Counted from the first letter of the stretch, positions 1-7,646 are shown. The stretch: 13,443 nt of DNA from Bacteroidia bacterium (GCA_025450095.1 JANWID010000311.1:1-13443); one strand, 5' to 3'. The notes: generated from the sequence alone by a model not told the origin. Program-made: numbers and translations.

Positions 1-57
1 CCGGATATGCTGGCATCATTTTTTCAAATAAATATTCCGGAGTGCCTTAACAAATGA
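1..57 (+). CDS. 3' end of an upstream gene (partial, frame uncertain)
   Basis: All three plus frames are open from the window edge and close before or at the next gene. Frame 1 closes with TGA at 55-57, overlapping the ATG at 54 as ATGA, the classic coupling overlap. Frame 3 closes at 48-50 and frame 2 at 29-31. I prefer frame 1 only because of the ATGA overlap. At most 18 residues are visible, so no product can be named. If frame 1 is right, the lipoprotein gene that follows is translationally coupled to this gene. Confidence 0.3.
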   Translation, partial: PDMLASFFQINIPECLNK

Positions 58-677
58 AAAAGTTATTTTTTGCAGGACTGTTGCCGGTGTTTTTATTTAT
101 TTGCTCATGTAAAGATGAACCGGATCATAATCATAGTTTTCAGGAGTATCGACAATATGTTATGAGTCATCGCGACAAGGCAGGAAATTTCGTTGATAAA
201 TCATGGGCAGAGCTGGAAAAGGAATATAGCTTAAAAAAGTCAATTGCGGAAAGTCAAAACAACAAGTGGAGTGACTCAATGAAAACAGAGTTCTTCAAAC
301 TTCAGAGCGTTTGGGAATCTTTTCGGGTGGATTTTGAATCAGAAAAAGAACGGAGAGGTAATTTGGTAAGGGCTTCCCGCAAGGTAACAACTATACTTCC
401 GGGAAATATCGATGAAAGCCTGTCCAATGTTGACACTACTAATATTGTTGGTGTATACAGGCACCTGGTATCATACATAGATGAGGAAGGTAATGACTTT
501 TCACCGCAACAGTGGGATCAGATTGAAAACTTATGGGACCGGTTAGCAAAACGGTATGACCAATTGGAAAATAAATTAAGTGGTGCCGAAAGGGCTGCAA
601 TCTCAGAACAGGTAATTCGTTTCGGAGTTATCCGTGCGATTAATAAACCTGTGGCAAGAATGCAGGACAGTACTTAA
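54..677 (+). CDS. Putative lipoprotein with two related helical units
   Basis: This is a 207-residue protein. Its short hydrophobic leader ends in a lipobox-like I-C-S-C, with lipidated Cys19 followed by K-D-E, so it is probably a membrane-anchored lipoprotein. The rest is polar and helix-rich. I see an internal duplication: residues about 31-91 and 136-194 share the order Y/H...G-N...W...L/I-E...L...R, with a G-N about 10 residues before a Trp in each. This resembles short helical domains of the DUF6565 type in Bacteroidota lipoproteins, but that family link is from memory and uncertain. It may be coupled to the preceding gene by an ATGA overlap. It ends 15 nt before the stop of a convergent gene. 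No catalytic motif is visible and its function is unknown. Confidence 0.85.
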   Translation: MKKLFFAGLLPVFLFICSCKDEPDHNHSFQEYRQYVMSHRDKAGNFVDKSWAELEKEYSLKKSIAESQNNKWSDSMKTEFFKLQSVWESFRVDFESEKERRGNLVRASRKVTTILPGNIDESLSNVDTTNIVGVYRHLVSYIDEEGNDFSPQQWDQIENLWDRLAKRYDQLENKLSGAERAAISEQVIRFGVIRAINKPVARMQDST

Positions 678-692
678 TTTTGAAATGATTTT

Positions 693-1190
693 TCACTCAA
701 ATTTTTCATTCATTCTTTTCTTGAAAAACTGCAGCAATATAAAAGAAAGAACAACACCTCCAGCGATTCCCTCTGCAAGAAGACCGAAGGCTATTACGGG
801 CACATCCAGGTAAATATTACCGGGAAGATGGTTCTGAACATAATGCAGAAAATTTCTATCAATCAAAGTAATATACACAACTATAAATACTGCAAGCAGG
901 CAATATGATCCGACTATAGTCAGAAAGGAAATAACAAAAGCTTCGAATGATGATTTATCATATGTAGTATTCAGGTACCTTTTAATTGAAATTACAATAA
1001 GCGGTATCAACAACATGAAATTCAGATAACGAAGTCCGAGAATCGTATAATAGTTGGTAAGAGCAAGAATAAGAAAATACAGGATTAAAATTATCCCACC
1101 GGTAATCGCTCCCAGGAATGAAATAGTAAACACTGATGAAAGAGGTTTGTGCTCCGTAAAGCTGATATATTTATCAGGATATTTCGACAT
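693..1190 (-). CDS. Four-TM DUF4199-like membrane protein
   Basis: This 165-residue protein is almost entirely hydrophobic. Four membrane segments are visible at about residues 20-45, 50-68, 85-109 and 130-155, and the C-terminus is basic (F-F-K-K-R). Length, topology, a central F-x-x-A-F segment and a glycine-rich last helix match the DUF4199 family, common in Bacteroidota and of unknown function. I assign it from overall pattern, not from a diagnostic motif. It is transcribed away from the lipoprotein gene, and the stops are 15 nt apart. Upstream on its own strand, 53 nt before the start codon, is a perfect 15-bp hairpin. Beyond that lies the PA2169-family gene on the same strand, so co-transcription is possible if the hairpin does not block it. 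Confidence 0.75.
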   Translation of the reverse strand: MSKYPDKYISFTEHKPLSSVFTISFLGAITGGIILILYFLILALTNYYTILGLRYLNFMLLIPLIVISIKRYLNTTYDKSSFEAFVISFLTIVGSYCLLAVFIVVYITLIDRNFLHYVQNHLPGNIYLDVPVIAFGLLAEGIAGGVVLSFILLQFFKKRMNEKFE

Positions 1191-1243
1191 GGGCTGACCG
1201 GTTTAATGGGGGTTGATTTTTGATAGAAGCATTTCGCTATAAT

Positions 1244-1278
1244 GAAGAAACTATACTGGAAATCAGTATAGTTTCTTC
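1244..1278. repeat. Perfect 15-bp inverted repeat (hairpin)
   Basis: The arms at 1244-1258 and 1264-1278 are exact reverse complements with a 5-nt loop (GAAAT). It lies in the 166-nt gap between two minus-strand genes. Neither side has a T-run, so it is not a typical intrinsic terminator. It could be an operator, an mRNA processing or stability hairpin in the leader of the 693-1190 gene, or a 3' end of the 1357-1815 transcript. Confidence 0.85.
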
Positions 1279-1356
1279 GAAAACAGGGATTTTGAGGAAC
1301 ATATTCCCCAAATCGGGGTAACCATGTCCGAAAACACACTACTAGATTTCATGTGA

Positions 1357-1815
1357 TCAGGCTTTGGCTGTATCCCGAAGATTTCTTATTTCATCATGTG
1401 CTGCTGTAATCATCGACATTTGTCTTTCGACAAGAATGCGTGATTCGGGAGAAAGTTCCTTTTCTTCAAGAACATCGCGATATGCTGATACAGCCACATC
1501 TTCACCAAATTCGCACGATCCCAGGATAGCCTTACGATCCTTGCTTGTCAATGCGCTTTTTACATCCATCCAGGCACGGTAAACTTTGCCTGAAGCAGAG
1601 GTGCCTTCAACGGGTTTCTCACCCAGTGTGGATACACGTTTTGTCAACTCCGAACTAAACTCACTACTTTGACGGCTGTGTTTATTGAAGAGTGCCTTGA
1701 TATCAGCATCTTCAGTTTCATCAGCGGCCCTGCTGTATCCTTCAGTTCTGTCATGATTGATTTCCACAAGCTTATTGATAAGATCGGCTTCCTTCTTATT
1801 AAATTTGTTTTCCAT
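1357..1815 (-). CDS. PA2169-family four-helix-bundle protein (DUF2383)
   Basis: This is a 152-residue soluble protein without a signal peptide. It shows the ferritin-like DUF2383/PA2169 pattern: an N-terminal helix L-I-N-K-L-V-E-I-N-H-D...G-Y, a central C-E-x-G-E-D-x-A-V-x-A-Y segment at residues 101-112, and a C-terminal H-D-E-I-R-N-L-R-D at 140-148. Length matches the family. Members resemble diiron or stress-related bundles, but no activity is established, and the carboxylates seen here (E102, E105, D141) are only candidate ligands. It is divergent from the response-regulator operon, with 178 nt between the two starts. Regulation by that operon is possible, but I found no sigma54-type -24/-12 site with correct spacing upstream of it. 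Confidence 0.88.
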   Translation of the reverse strand: MENKFNKKEADLINKLVEINHDRTEGYSRAADETEDADIKALFNKHSRQSSEFSSELTKRVSTLGEKPVEGTSASGKVYRAWMDVKSALTSKDRKAILGSCEFGEDVAVSAYRDVLEEKELSPESRILVERQMSMITAAHDEIRNLRDTAKA

Positions 1816-1922
1816 TTCAAAAGAATTTTTAAGTGAGAGAATTATATATTATATTTACTAGGCAGAAAGAATAATGCCAAAGGGGAGGCTGTAAACTGCT
1901 GTTAATTTTTTGCTTCAAAGTG

Positions 1923-1972
1923 GGAAAATTTCCGGGAAATTTATTCCTCATGGGCATTTAAGGAATAAATTT
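1923..1972. promoter_or_regulatory. Inverted repeats in the leader of the response-regulator operon
   Basis: Two palindromic elements are clustered here. The smaller is GGAAA-A-TTTCC at 1923-1933. The larger has perfect 12-bp arms AAATTTATTCCT (1937-1948) and AGGAATAAATTT (1961-1972) around a 12-nt spacer. The cluster ends 21 nt before the ATG at 1994, so it could be an operator (autoregulation is common for response regulators) or a 5'-UTR hairpin. It also argues against translation starting at the upstream in-frame TTG at 1910, which would make it coding. Confidence 0.65.
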
Positions 1973-1993
1973 TGCAACCTCCCATTTCGGAAA

Positions 1994-2389
1994 ATGAAAA
2001 CGGGGACAATAAATAAAGATATCAGGAAAGTGCTTATAATCGATGATGAACTCGATATATGTGTGCTGTTAAGCGGGATTCTGAAAATAATCGGATTGAA
2101 TGCTACTTTTTCTACCACACTTCATGAGGGTATTCAACAGCTTTCCAGGGATAATTACGAACTCGTTTTTCTCGATATTAATTTACCTGATGGATCAGGG
2201 ATGGATACACTGCCCCGGATTAAAAATCTGAATCCCGGGTTGAATGTGATTATGATCAGTGCCTATGACGGAGAAACAGAACGCAGACAAGCACGTGAAA
2301 AAGGCGCCCTCGATTTTATAAGCAAGCCTCTTTCAACAAAAAAGATAAAAGAAAAACTCAAAAACCATTTTACCGGACTAAATCTATAA
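1994..2389 (+). CDS. Stand-alone response-regulator receiver (CheY-like)
   Basis: This 131-residue protein is a single receiver domain with no output domain. Visible residues are the acidic pair D17-D18, phospho-acceptor D61 (F-L-D-I-N-L-P-D-G), S89 of the switch position and K111 (S-K-P). I chose the ATG at 1994. An in-frame TTG at 1910 would add 28 residues unlike the family, encoded across the inverted repeats at 1923-1972. The stop is 7 nt before the NtrC-type regulator, so the two are almost certainly one operon. The likely role is a phosphate sink, an intermediate in a relay, or a partner of the downstream activator. No histidine kinase is adjacent. Confidence 0.93.
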   Translation: MKTGTINKDIRKVLIIDDELDICVLLSGILKIIGLNATFSTTLHEGIQQLSRDNYELVFLDINLPDGSGMDTLPRIKNLNPGLNVIMISAYDGETERRQAREKGALDFISKPLSTKKIKEKLKNHFTGLNL

Positions 2390-2396
2390 CAAAACT

Positions 2397-3842
2397 ATGT
2401 CAAAGCGCATTTTAATAGTTGATGATGATACGGATATATGTAACCTGTTAAGCCGGTTTCTTACCCGGCATGGTTATGAAACAACTGCCGTATTCAAAGG
2501 AAGCTCAGCGCTGGAAGCGTTGAAAAATTCCAGGTTTGATCTGATGATTTGTGATTTCAGACTGGGGGATACTGATGGTCTCGAAGTATTGGATAAAATG
2601 CGCGAGGCAGGTTTTCAGCTCCCGGTTATTATCATCACCGGTTACTCAGATATCAAGATGGCCGTAAATGTAATTAAAGCAGGTGCTTTTGATTATGTAA
2701 CCAAGCCGCTCATTCCTGATGAAATACTTATGATTATTGAACGTGCTCTTACAGGAGGTGGGCAAGCAGCCGAAGCTGTTGATGGTGTATACCAGGCAAG
2801 AAAACCGTATGCTTCAAATTCCAAATTAATTCAGGGGAAAAGTGATCAGGCGCGTGATCTGATGAAACAGGTTGCGCTTGTAGCACCGACTAATTATTCT
2901 GTAATAATATATGGTGAAAGCGGATCAGGTAAAGAAGTAGTTGCCCGCAACATTCATGAACGCAGCTCGCGCAGGAAACATCCGTTTATTGCAATGGATT
3001 GCGGCGCAATTTCAAAAGAGCTCGCCGGAAGCGAATTATTCGGTCACGAAAAAGGATCATTCACCGGAGCGCTTGCATCCAAGATCGGCCATTTTGAAAT
3101 GGCTAACGGCGGAACACTGTTCCTGGATGAGATTACAAATCTTTCTTATGATATCCAGGTTTCACTTCTGCGAGTTGTACAGGAACGCAAAATGAAAAGG
3201 ATTGGTGGCAATAAGGAAATTGAACTGGATGTACGCATCCTGATTGCTTCCAATGAAAGCCTGACCGAAGCATATCGCAGCGGAAAATTCCGTGAGGATC
3301 TTTTTCACAGGTTCAATGAATTTACTATAAGCGTACCTCCACTCCGCGAACGGACCGCTGATATAATGTCCTTCGCTACATTCTTCCTGGAAAATGCCAA
3401 TGAGGAGTTGGGAAAATCGATTACAGGATTCGACGATGAGGTTAAACAGGCATTCCGGAATTACCGCTGGCCGGGAAATATCAGGGAGATGAAAAATATT
3501 ATTAAAAGAGCCGCACTCCTTACGGATAATGGATTGATAAGCGCGAATCATCTTCCTGTTGAAATATTACAGCCCGGGATCGAGATTGATGAAGTTCACA
3601 GGAATGGTATTAAAGGAAAACGTATGGACGGTGCCGTTTCCCATGCGGAAGAAACAAAACCACCGGTCACAAATCTTAAGGAAGCTGCACTGGAGGCTGA
3701 ATTTGAAACTATCATGAACGTTCTAAAGAAAGTACGCTTTAACAAATCAAAGGCAGCCCGCCTACTTAACATCGACAGGAAAACCCTGTACAACAAAATG
3801 AAGCATTATAATATGCTAAGCGATAGCCAGGAAACCGAATAA
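2397..3842 (+). CDS. NtrC-family sigma54-dependent response regulator
   Basis: This 481-residue protein has three domains. The receiver (about 1-118) has D9-D11, phospho-acceptor D53, T81 and K103. The AAA+ sigma54-interaction domain (about 140-385) has Walker A G-E-S-G-S-G-K-E at 173-180, Walker B G-G-T-L-F-L-D-E-I at 238-246, an arginine-finger region F-R-E-D-L-F-H-R-F-N at 298-307 and a sensor-II segment W-P-G-N-I-R-E-M at 358-365. A Fis-type helix-turn-helix lies at about 440-472 (N-K-S-K-A-A-R-L-L-N-I-D-R-K-T-L-Y). The sigma54-contact loop reads G-S-F-T-G-A (220-225) instead of the usual GAFTGA. It should activate sigma54 promoters when phosphorylated. It follows the receiver gene by 7 nt. 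Its cognate kinase and targets are not visible here. Confidence 0.97.
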   Translation: MSKRILIVDDDTDICNLLSRFLTRHGYETTAVFKGSSALEALKNSRFDLMICDFRLGDTDGLEVLDKMREAGFQLPVIIITGYSDIKMAVNVIKAGAFDYVTKPLIPDEILMIIERALTGGGQAAEAVDGVYQARKPYASNSKLIQGKSDQARDLMKQVALVAPTNYSVIIYGESGSGKEVVARNIHERSSRRKHPFIAMDCGAISKELAGSELFGHEKGSFTGALASKIGHFEMANGGTLFLDEITNLSYDIQVSLLRVVQERKMKRIGGNKEIELDVRILIASNESLTEAYRSGKFREDLFHRFNEFTISVPPLRERTADIMSFATFFLENANEELGKSITGFDDEVKQAFRNYRWPGNIREMKNIIKRAALLTDNGLISANHLPVEILQPGIEIDEVHRNGIKGKRMDGAVSHAEETKPPVTNLKEAALEAEFETIMNVLKKVRFNKSKAARLLNIDRKTLYNKMKHYNMLSDSQETE

Positions 3843-3862
3843 GGTTACCGCATCCGAAATTC

Positions 3863-3920
3863 AACAGCACCGTCTCGCTTTATTTATACTCCCTCCCCAA
3901 TACGAACGGTGCTGTTTTCA
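3863..3920 (+). terminator. Possible terminator: 11-bp inverted repeat with long loop
   Basis: The arms AACAGCACCGT (3863-3873) and ACGGTGCTGTT (3906-3916) are perfectly complementary, and the right arm runs into TTTT (3915-3918). It sits 20 nt after the stop of the NtrC-type gene. The 32-nt loop is long for an intrinsic terminator, so an operator or leader structure for the next gene is the alternative. Confidence 0.5.
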
Positions 3921-3950
3921 TGCTTTCACAATTTTTCTTATCATTGTCGC

Positions 3951-4964
3951 GTGAATCAACAGTTACTGCTTTTTTTACTGATCCCGCTCCGGTTGTTATC
4001 GCAACAACCACACATTGTTTTTATTCCGGTAAACACTACTGCATCATTCCGCGGACTTTCGGTGGTAAATGATTCGGTAATCTGGATGTCAGGCACCCGG
4101 GGTACGGTATGTAAGAGTATTGATGGCGGAGTTACGTTTGATTGCAAAATAATTCCCGGATATGATTCCACTGATTTCCGCTCCATTTATGCTTTTGACA
4201 AATTCACGGCGATTATTGGAAATACAGGAAGTCCGGCAAAAATCCTGATGACAACTGATGGCGGACAAACCTGGAAAGAAACTTTTTCCAATGAACATGT
4301 AGCGGCTTTCATTGACGGGATCGATTTCTGGAATTCCAGGGATGGTATCCTTTACGGTGATCCGATTGATGGCGCACTCCTGCTGGCCGTAACTCATGAT
4401 GGAGGTCTTACCTGGATTGAGATGCCTGAAGAAAAAAGCCCACAATTGGTTCCCGGTGAAGCATCATTTGCAGCCAGCGGCACTGCAATCCGTTGTATTG
4501 ATGAAAACAAAGTTGTGATTGCGTCCGGCGGGAAAATTTCAAGAATGTTTATTTCAGATGACCAGGGAAGTACATGGAAATGGGTACCTACACCTGTCTT
4601 ACAGGGGAACGAATCAACCGGAATTTTTTCGATAGCATTTCGTGATACCATGCGCGGTGTGGTCACGGGAGGAGATTATAAAAACGATTCGCTTTCAAAA
4701 GATCATGTTTTTCTGACGAATGATGGCGGGAATAACTGGCAATCGCCTTCAAAGCCAACCAGGGGATACCGGGAGTGTGTGGAATATATTTCAGATAAGC
4801 AACTCATCGCAGCAGGCCCTTCAGGGATCGATATTTCATCCAATGGCGGACTCACCTGGGAAGCATTTTCGGATGAAAAAAAATTTCACGTTGTCCGCAA
4901 ATCGCGCAATGGGAAAAAAGTGTTTGTGATTGGTGGTGGAGGAAAAATCGGAATTATAAATTAA
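3951..4964 (+). CDS. Secreted Asp-box / YCF48-like beta-propeller protein
   Basis: I start this 337-residue protein at GTG 3951, which gives M-N-Q-Q followed by a leucine-rich signal peptide (residues about 5-17). A more upstream GTG at 3909 lies inside the right arm of an inverted repeat and would add 14 unlikely residues. Six Asp-box (BNR) motifs of the S-x-D-x-G-x-T-W type are visible at about residues 56, 101, 148, 202, 256 and 296, spaced 40-55 residues as in a six- or seven-bladed propeller. The sixth has Asn in place of the key Asp (S-S-N-G-G-L-T-W). Related proteins are annotated as YCF48-like or sortilin-like oxidoreductases, but no redox site is seen. It is probably periplasmic or outer-surface. 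It is followed after 12 nt by the NlpE/META gene, suggesting an envelope-related operon. Confidence 0.88.
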   Translation: MNQQLLLFLLIPLRLLSQQPHIVFIPVNTTASFRGLSVVNDSVIWMSGTRGTVCKSIDGGVTFDCKIIPGYDSTDFRSIYAFDKFTAIIGNTGSPAKILMTTDGGQTWKETFSNEHVAAFIDGIDFWNSRDGILYGDPIDGALLLAVTHDGGLTWIEMPEEKSPQLVPGEASFAASGTAIRCIDENKVVIASGGKISRMFISDDQGSTWKWVPTPVLQGNESTGIFSIAFRDTMRGVVTGGDYKNDSLSKDHVFLTNDGGNNWQSPSKPTRGYRECVEYISDKQLIAAGPSGIDISSNGGLTWEAFSDEKKFHVVRKSRNGKKVFVIGGGGKIGIIN

Positions 4965-4976
4965 ATAAGTAAAATT

Positions 4977-5747
4977 ATGAGAATATTCAGAGCCGCATTG
5001 TGTATTGCAGCGATAACTGTTATTTATAGTTCATACAACTTTATGTATGGCCAGGATTTAAGTAAAAATCCCGATGCATGGTCGGGAACTTATCGTGGTG
5101 TGCTACTCTGCCAGGGTTGCGAAGGAATTCAAACCGAGCTGACCCTGAATAAAAATAAAACATTTGATCTGATCACCAGGAAAATCGGGAAAGGAGATCT
5201 CGGAGTGAAAGCCTTATCGGGAAGTTTCAGTTGGAATAAAGAAGGCAATACCGTTTTATTGTCGGGGATTAATAAAGAAGTACAGCCATGGCAATACCGT
5301 TACAGTGAAAATACATTAACACAATTGGATCTTACCGGCAATTCATATCAAAACGATAACGGGGAAAAATATTCACTTAAAAAAGGAGTACCTTCAATCG
5401 AAGAAAAATACTGGAAACTGGTATCCCTTTATGGCAATGCAGTAGTTCCTGAAAAAGGCGACCGGAAAGAAGCGCACCTTATGTTGAAAGCAGAAGGAAA
5501 CAGGGTGGCTGCCAGCGGCGGGTGTAATACTATAAGCGGTGATTATTTACTATCAGAAGGAAACGGAATAAAATTTTCAAAACTTGTCGCAACTCAAATG
5601 GAATGCCCGGTAATGGATACCGAAACGCAGCTTCTTAAGATCCTGGAAATGATAGATGGTTATACGCTTTCAGGTGACACACTCCAGGTGCATAAAGCGA
5701 AAATGGTTCCTGTTGCAAAATTTGTTGCCGTTTATAAAAAGAACTGA
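4977..5747 (+). CDS. NlpE-N domain plus META (HslJ-like) domain protein
   Basis: This 256-residue protein begins with a signal peptide (residues about 1-25, cleavage near Y-G-Q). The first domain, about 33-136, has the NlpE N-terminal pattern G-T-Y-R-G-V-L-L-C-Q-G-C, with the C-x-x-C at 45-48, followed by beta strands. The second, about 143-253, is a META/HslJ domain with Y-W-K-L, G-G-C-N at 181-184 and T-Q-M-E-C at 206-210. NlpE of enterobacteria is a lipoprotein sensor of surface adhesion and copper stress. This protein lacks a lipobox cysteine, so it is probably soluble periplasmic or attached another way. The META pair C183 and C210 matches the family's conserved cysteines. It likely shares an operon with the propeller gene 12 nt upstream. 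A role in envelope stress is inferred only from domain content. Confidence 0.9.
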   Translation: MRIFRAALCIAAITVIYSSYNFMYGQDLSKNPDAWSGTYRGVLLCQGCEGIQTELTLNKNKTFDLITRKIGKGDLGVKALSGSFSWNKEGNTVLLSGINKEVQPWQYRYSENTLTQLDLTGNSYQNDNGEKYSLKKGVPSIEEKYWKLVSLYGNAVVPEKGDRKEAHLMLKAEGNRVAASGGCNTISGDYLLSEGNGIKFSKLVATQMECPVMDTETQLLKILEMIDGYTLSGDTLQVHKAKMVPVAKFVAVYKKN

Positions 5748-5801
5748 GTGATTTTTTTTGTTTAGCTGAATTGGAAAAGTAAATCGCTCTTCGGATTACT
5801 A

Positions 5802-7646
5802 ATGAGCAAAAATAAACACACAGCTACCCGGAAAAATTTAAAGCAGGCGGATGAAAAAACGAAACCTGTAACATGGCCTTTGTGGCTGCTTTCCGGAATC
5901 GTACTGCTGACAGCTGCGTTATATTCGAATGCACTTCACAATGAAATACTCACTTTTGATGATAATGAGTATTTTCAGAATTACCCTGAAATTCTGAACC
6001 TGACATGGTCGGGAATCAAAAAATATTTCACAGGTTATTATGTGATCATGTACCAGCCATTACCGGTTCTGACATTTGCTATTAATTATCATTTTACCGG
6101 GCTTGATCCTTACCCGATGCACCTTGTGAACCTGGTGCTTCACCTGGCGAACGTTGTTCTTGTTTACCATTTCATCAGGACACTCGTTCCGGGATATGCC
6201 CTTCCACTGACCGTTGCATTGCTGTTTGGAATTCATCCCATGAATACGGAAGCCGTCACCTGGATATCGGCACGAAGCAGCAGCATGTACACGCTCTTTT
6301 ATATTTCAGCTTTGATTTGTTATTCCCGTTATATTCTGAAAGGGAGCAGGAAACTCTATTATATAACCCTCCTGTTTTTCATATTATCATTGTTTTCTAA
6401 AGCGCAGGCAGTCACGTTACCCGTTGTGATGATTTTACTGGATTATTATTTCGATAGAAATTTCAGGCAACGTACTCTTTATTTTGAAAAGATACCATTC
6501 TTCCTGCTGAGCATTTTGTTCGGCCTGATCACTCTTGCCGACATTGATACGCAACGCAACCTCACCGAAGGTATGCTGATCGCTTATAATGCAATTGATA
6601 TTTTTTTTCTGATGAGTTATTCTTTTGTATTTTATTTTGTGAAGCTGGTGTTGCCGGTAAATCTTTGTGCAGTGCATGTTTTCCCTGAAAAAACAGAAGG
6701 ATGGTTACCATGGGAATATTATGCAGCCGGAATTATTTTTATTTCGATCCTGGTATTATTATACAAATTCAGACGCAATAAAAATGTAATGCTTTGCATG
6801 GGTTTGTTTTTTATAACTATTGCCATCAATATACAAATCATTCCTTCACGGTTATTTATTGTAACCGACCGTTATGCATATTTCCCATACCTCGGCCTGT
6901 TTCTTTTCCCATTGCTCTGGATTAATTCATGGAGAGAAAAAAAATCTTTTGATTTTGATAAGAAATTGCCATTGATGATTGGGATATTTTCAATAATCAT
7001 CATAAGTTTTTCAATTGCAACCTACCAGCGAAATTTTATCTGGAAGAATGATATCCCATTCATGACGGATATTATTGAAAAAAATCCACCGGTGGGATAT
7101 ATATACCGCGCATATGGTAACAGGGGTTTTGCTTTTAAGAAAAATGGAATGCTGAATGAAGCATTGCAGGATTTTAATAAAACTATTGAATTAAATCCGG
7201 ATGACTCCAGGTCATTTTTCAATCGAGCATTGGTTAAAATCAACATGCATGATCAAGCCGCGGCACTGGTTGATTTCGACAAAGCAATCAAAATGGATGA
7301 TAAGCAACCAATGCTATATAACTATCGTGGGCAGACAAGGTTGATTTTGAAGGATACAGCCGGAGCCGAAAAGGATCTTTACTATTGCCTGCAACTTGAT
7401 TCAACTTACAGTGATGCTTATAACAGTCTTGCTTCAATCGAATTTGGCAGGAATAACCCGGCGGCATGCGAAAGGCTACTATCGAAAGCAATTAGTTTAA
7501 ATCCGAAATTTTCAATCGCAATAAAAAACAGGGGATTGGTTTATCTTAAACTGAACAGGAATGCGGATGCCTGTAGTGATTTTCAGAATGCTTCCTATTT
7601 GAATGATGAAGAAGCAAAAGGGTTATATCAGCAATATTGCAGATAA
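5802..7646 (+). CDS. TMTC-like GT-C membrane protein with C-terminal TPRs
   Basis: This is a 614-residue protein. The N-terminal two thirds is polytopic, with roughly ten hydrophobic segments between about 24 and 405. The first loop carries the acidic pair D53-D54 (T-F-D-D-N-E-Y), the position of the catalytic or metal motif in GT-C glycosyltransferases. Other landmarks are H-P-M-N-T-E-A-V-T-W-I-S-A-R at 145-158 and a D-R-Y-A-Y-F-P-Y-L-G segment at 356-365, all typical of bacterial relatives of TMTC O-mannosyltransferases. About five TPR units follow at about 430-600, with N-P-D-D and N-P-K helix ends. It probably transfers a lipid-linked sugar to a periplasmic acceptor held by the TPRs. Substrate and acceptor are unknown. 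Nearby secreted FnIII and propeller proteins are only hypothetical acceptors. Confidence 0.85.
   Translation: MSKNKHTATRKNLKQADEKTKPVTWPLWLLSGIVLLTAALYSNALHNEILTFDDNEYFQNYPEILNLTWSGIKKYFTGYYVIMYQPLPVLTFAINYHFTGLDPYPMHLVNLVLHLANVVLVYHFIRTLVPGYALPLTVALLFGIHPMNTEAVTWISARSSSMYTLFYISALICYSRYILKGSRKLYYITLLFFILSLFSKAQAVTLPVVMILLDYYFDRNFRQRTLYFEKIPFFLLSILFGLITLADIDTQRNLTEGMLIAYNAIDIFFLMSYSFVFYFVKLVLPVNLCAVHVFPEKTEGWLPWEYYAAGIIFISILVLLYKFRRNKNVMLCMGLFFITIAINIQIIPSRLFIVTDRYAYFPYLGLFLFPLLWINSWREKKSFDFDKKLPLMIGIFSIIIISFSIATYQRNFIWKNDIPFMTDIIEKNPPVGYIYRAYGNRGFAFKKNGMLNEALQDFNKTIELNPDDSRSFFNRALVKINMHDQAAALVDFDKAIKMDDKQPMLYNYRGQTRLILKDTAGAEKDLYYCLQLDSTYSDAYNSLASIEFGRNNPAACERLLSKAISLNPKFSIAIKNRGLVYLKLNRNADACSDFQNASYLNDEEAKGLYQQYCR

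Noticed and set aside
681..695. Short hairpin TGAAA-TGATT-TTTCA between the convergent genes
   Set aside because: Five weak pairs, overlapping the stop codon of the minus-strand gene; too little to call a terminator.
1835..1885. Sigma54-like TTGGCA...GCC upstream of the PA2169-family gene on the minus strand
   Set aside because: The GG and GC elements are separated by 13 nt instead of the required 10, so it does not fit a -24/-12 promoter.
1910..1993. Upstream TTG start extending the receiver protein by 28 residues
   Set aside because: The extension has no receiver-like character and is encoded across strong inverted repeats; the ATG at 1994 fits the family length.
5730..5758. T8 run after the NlpE/META gene as a terminator
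   Set aside because: Only an A-rich/T-rich pairing precedes it; there is no GC-containing stem.
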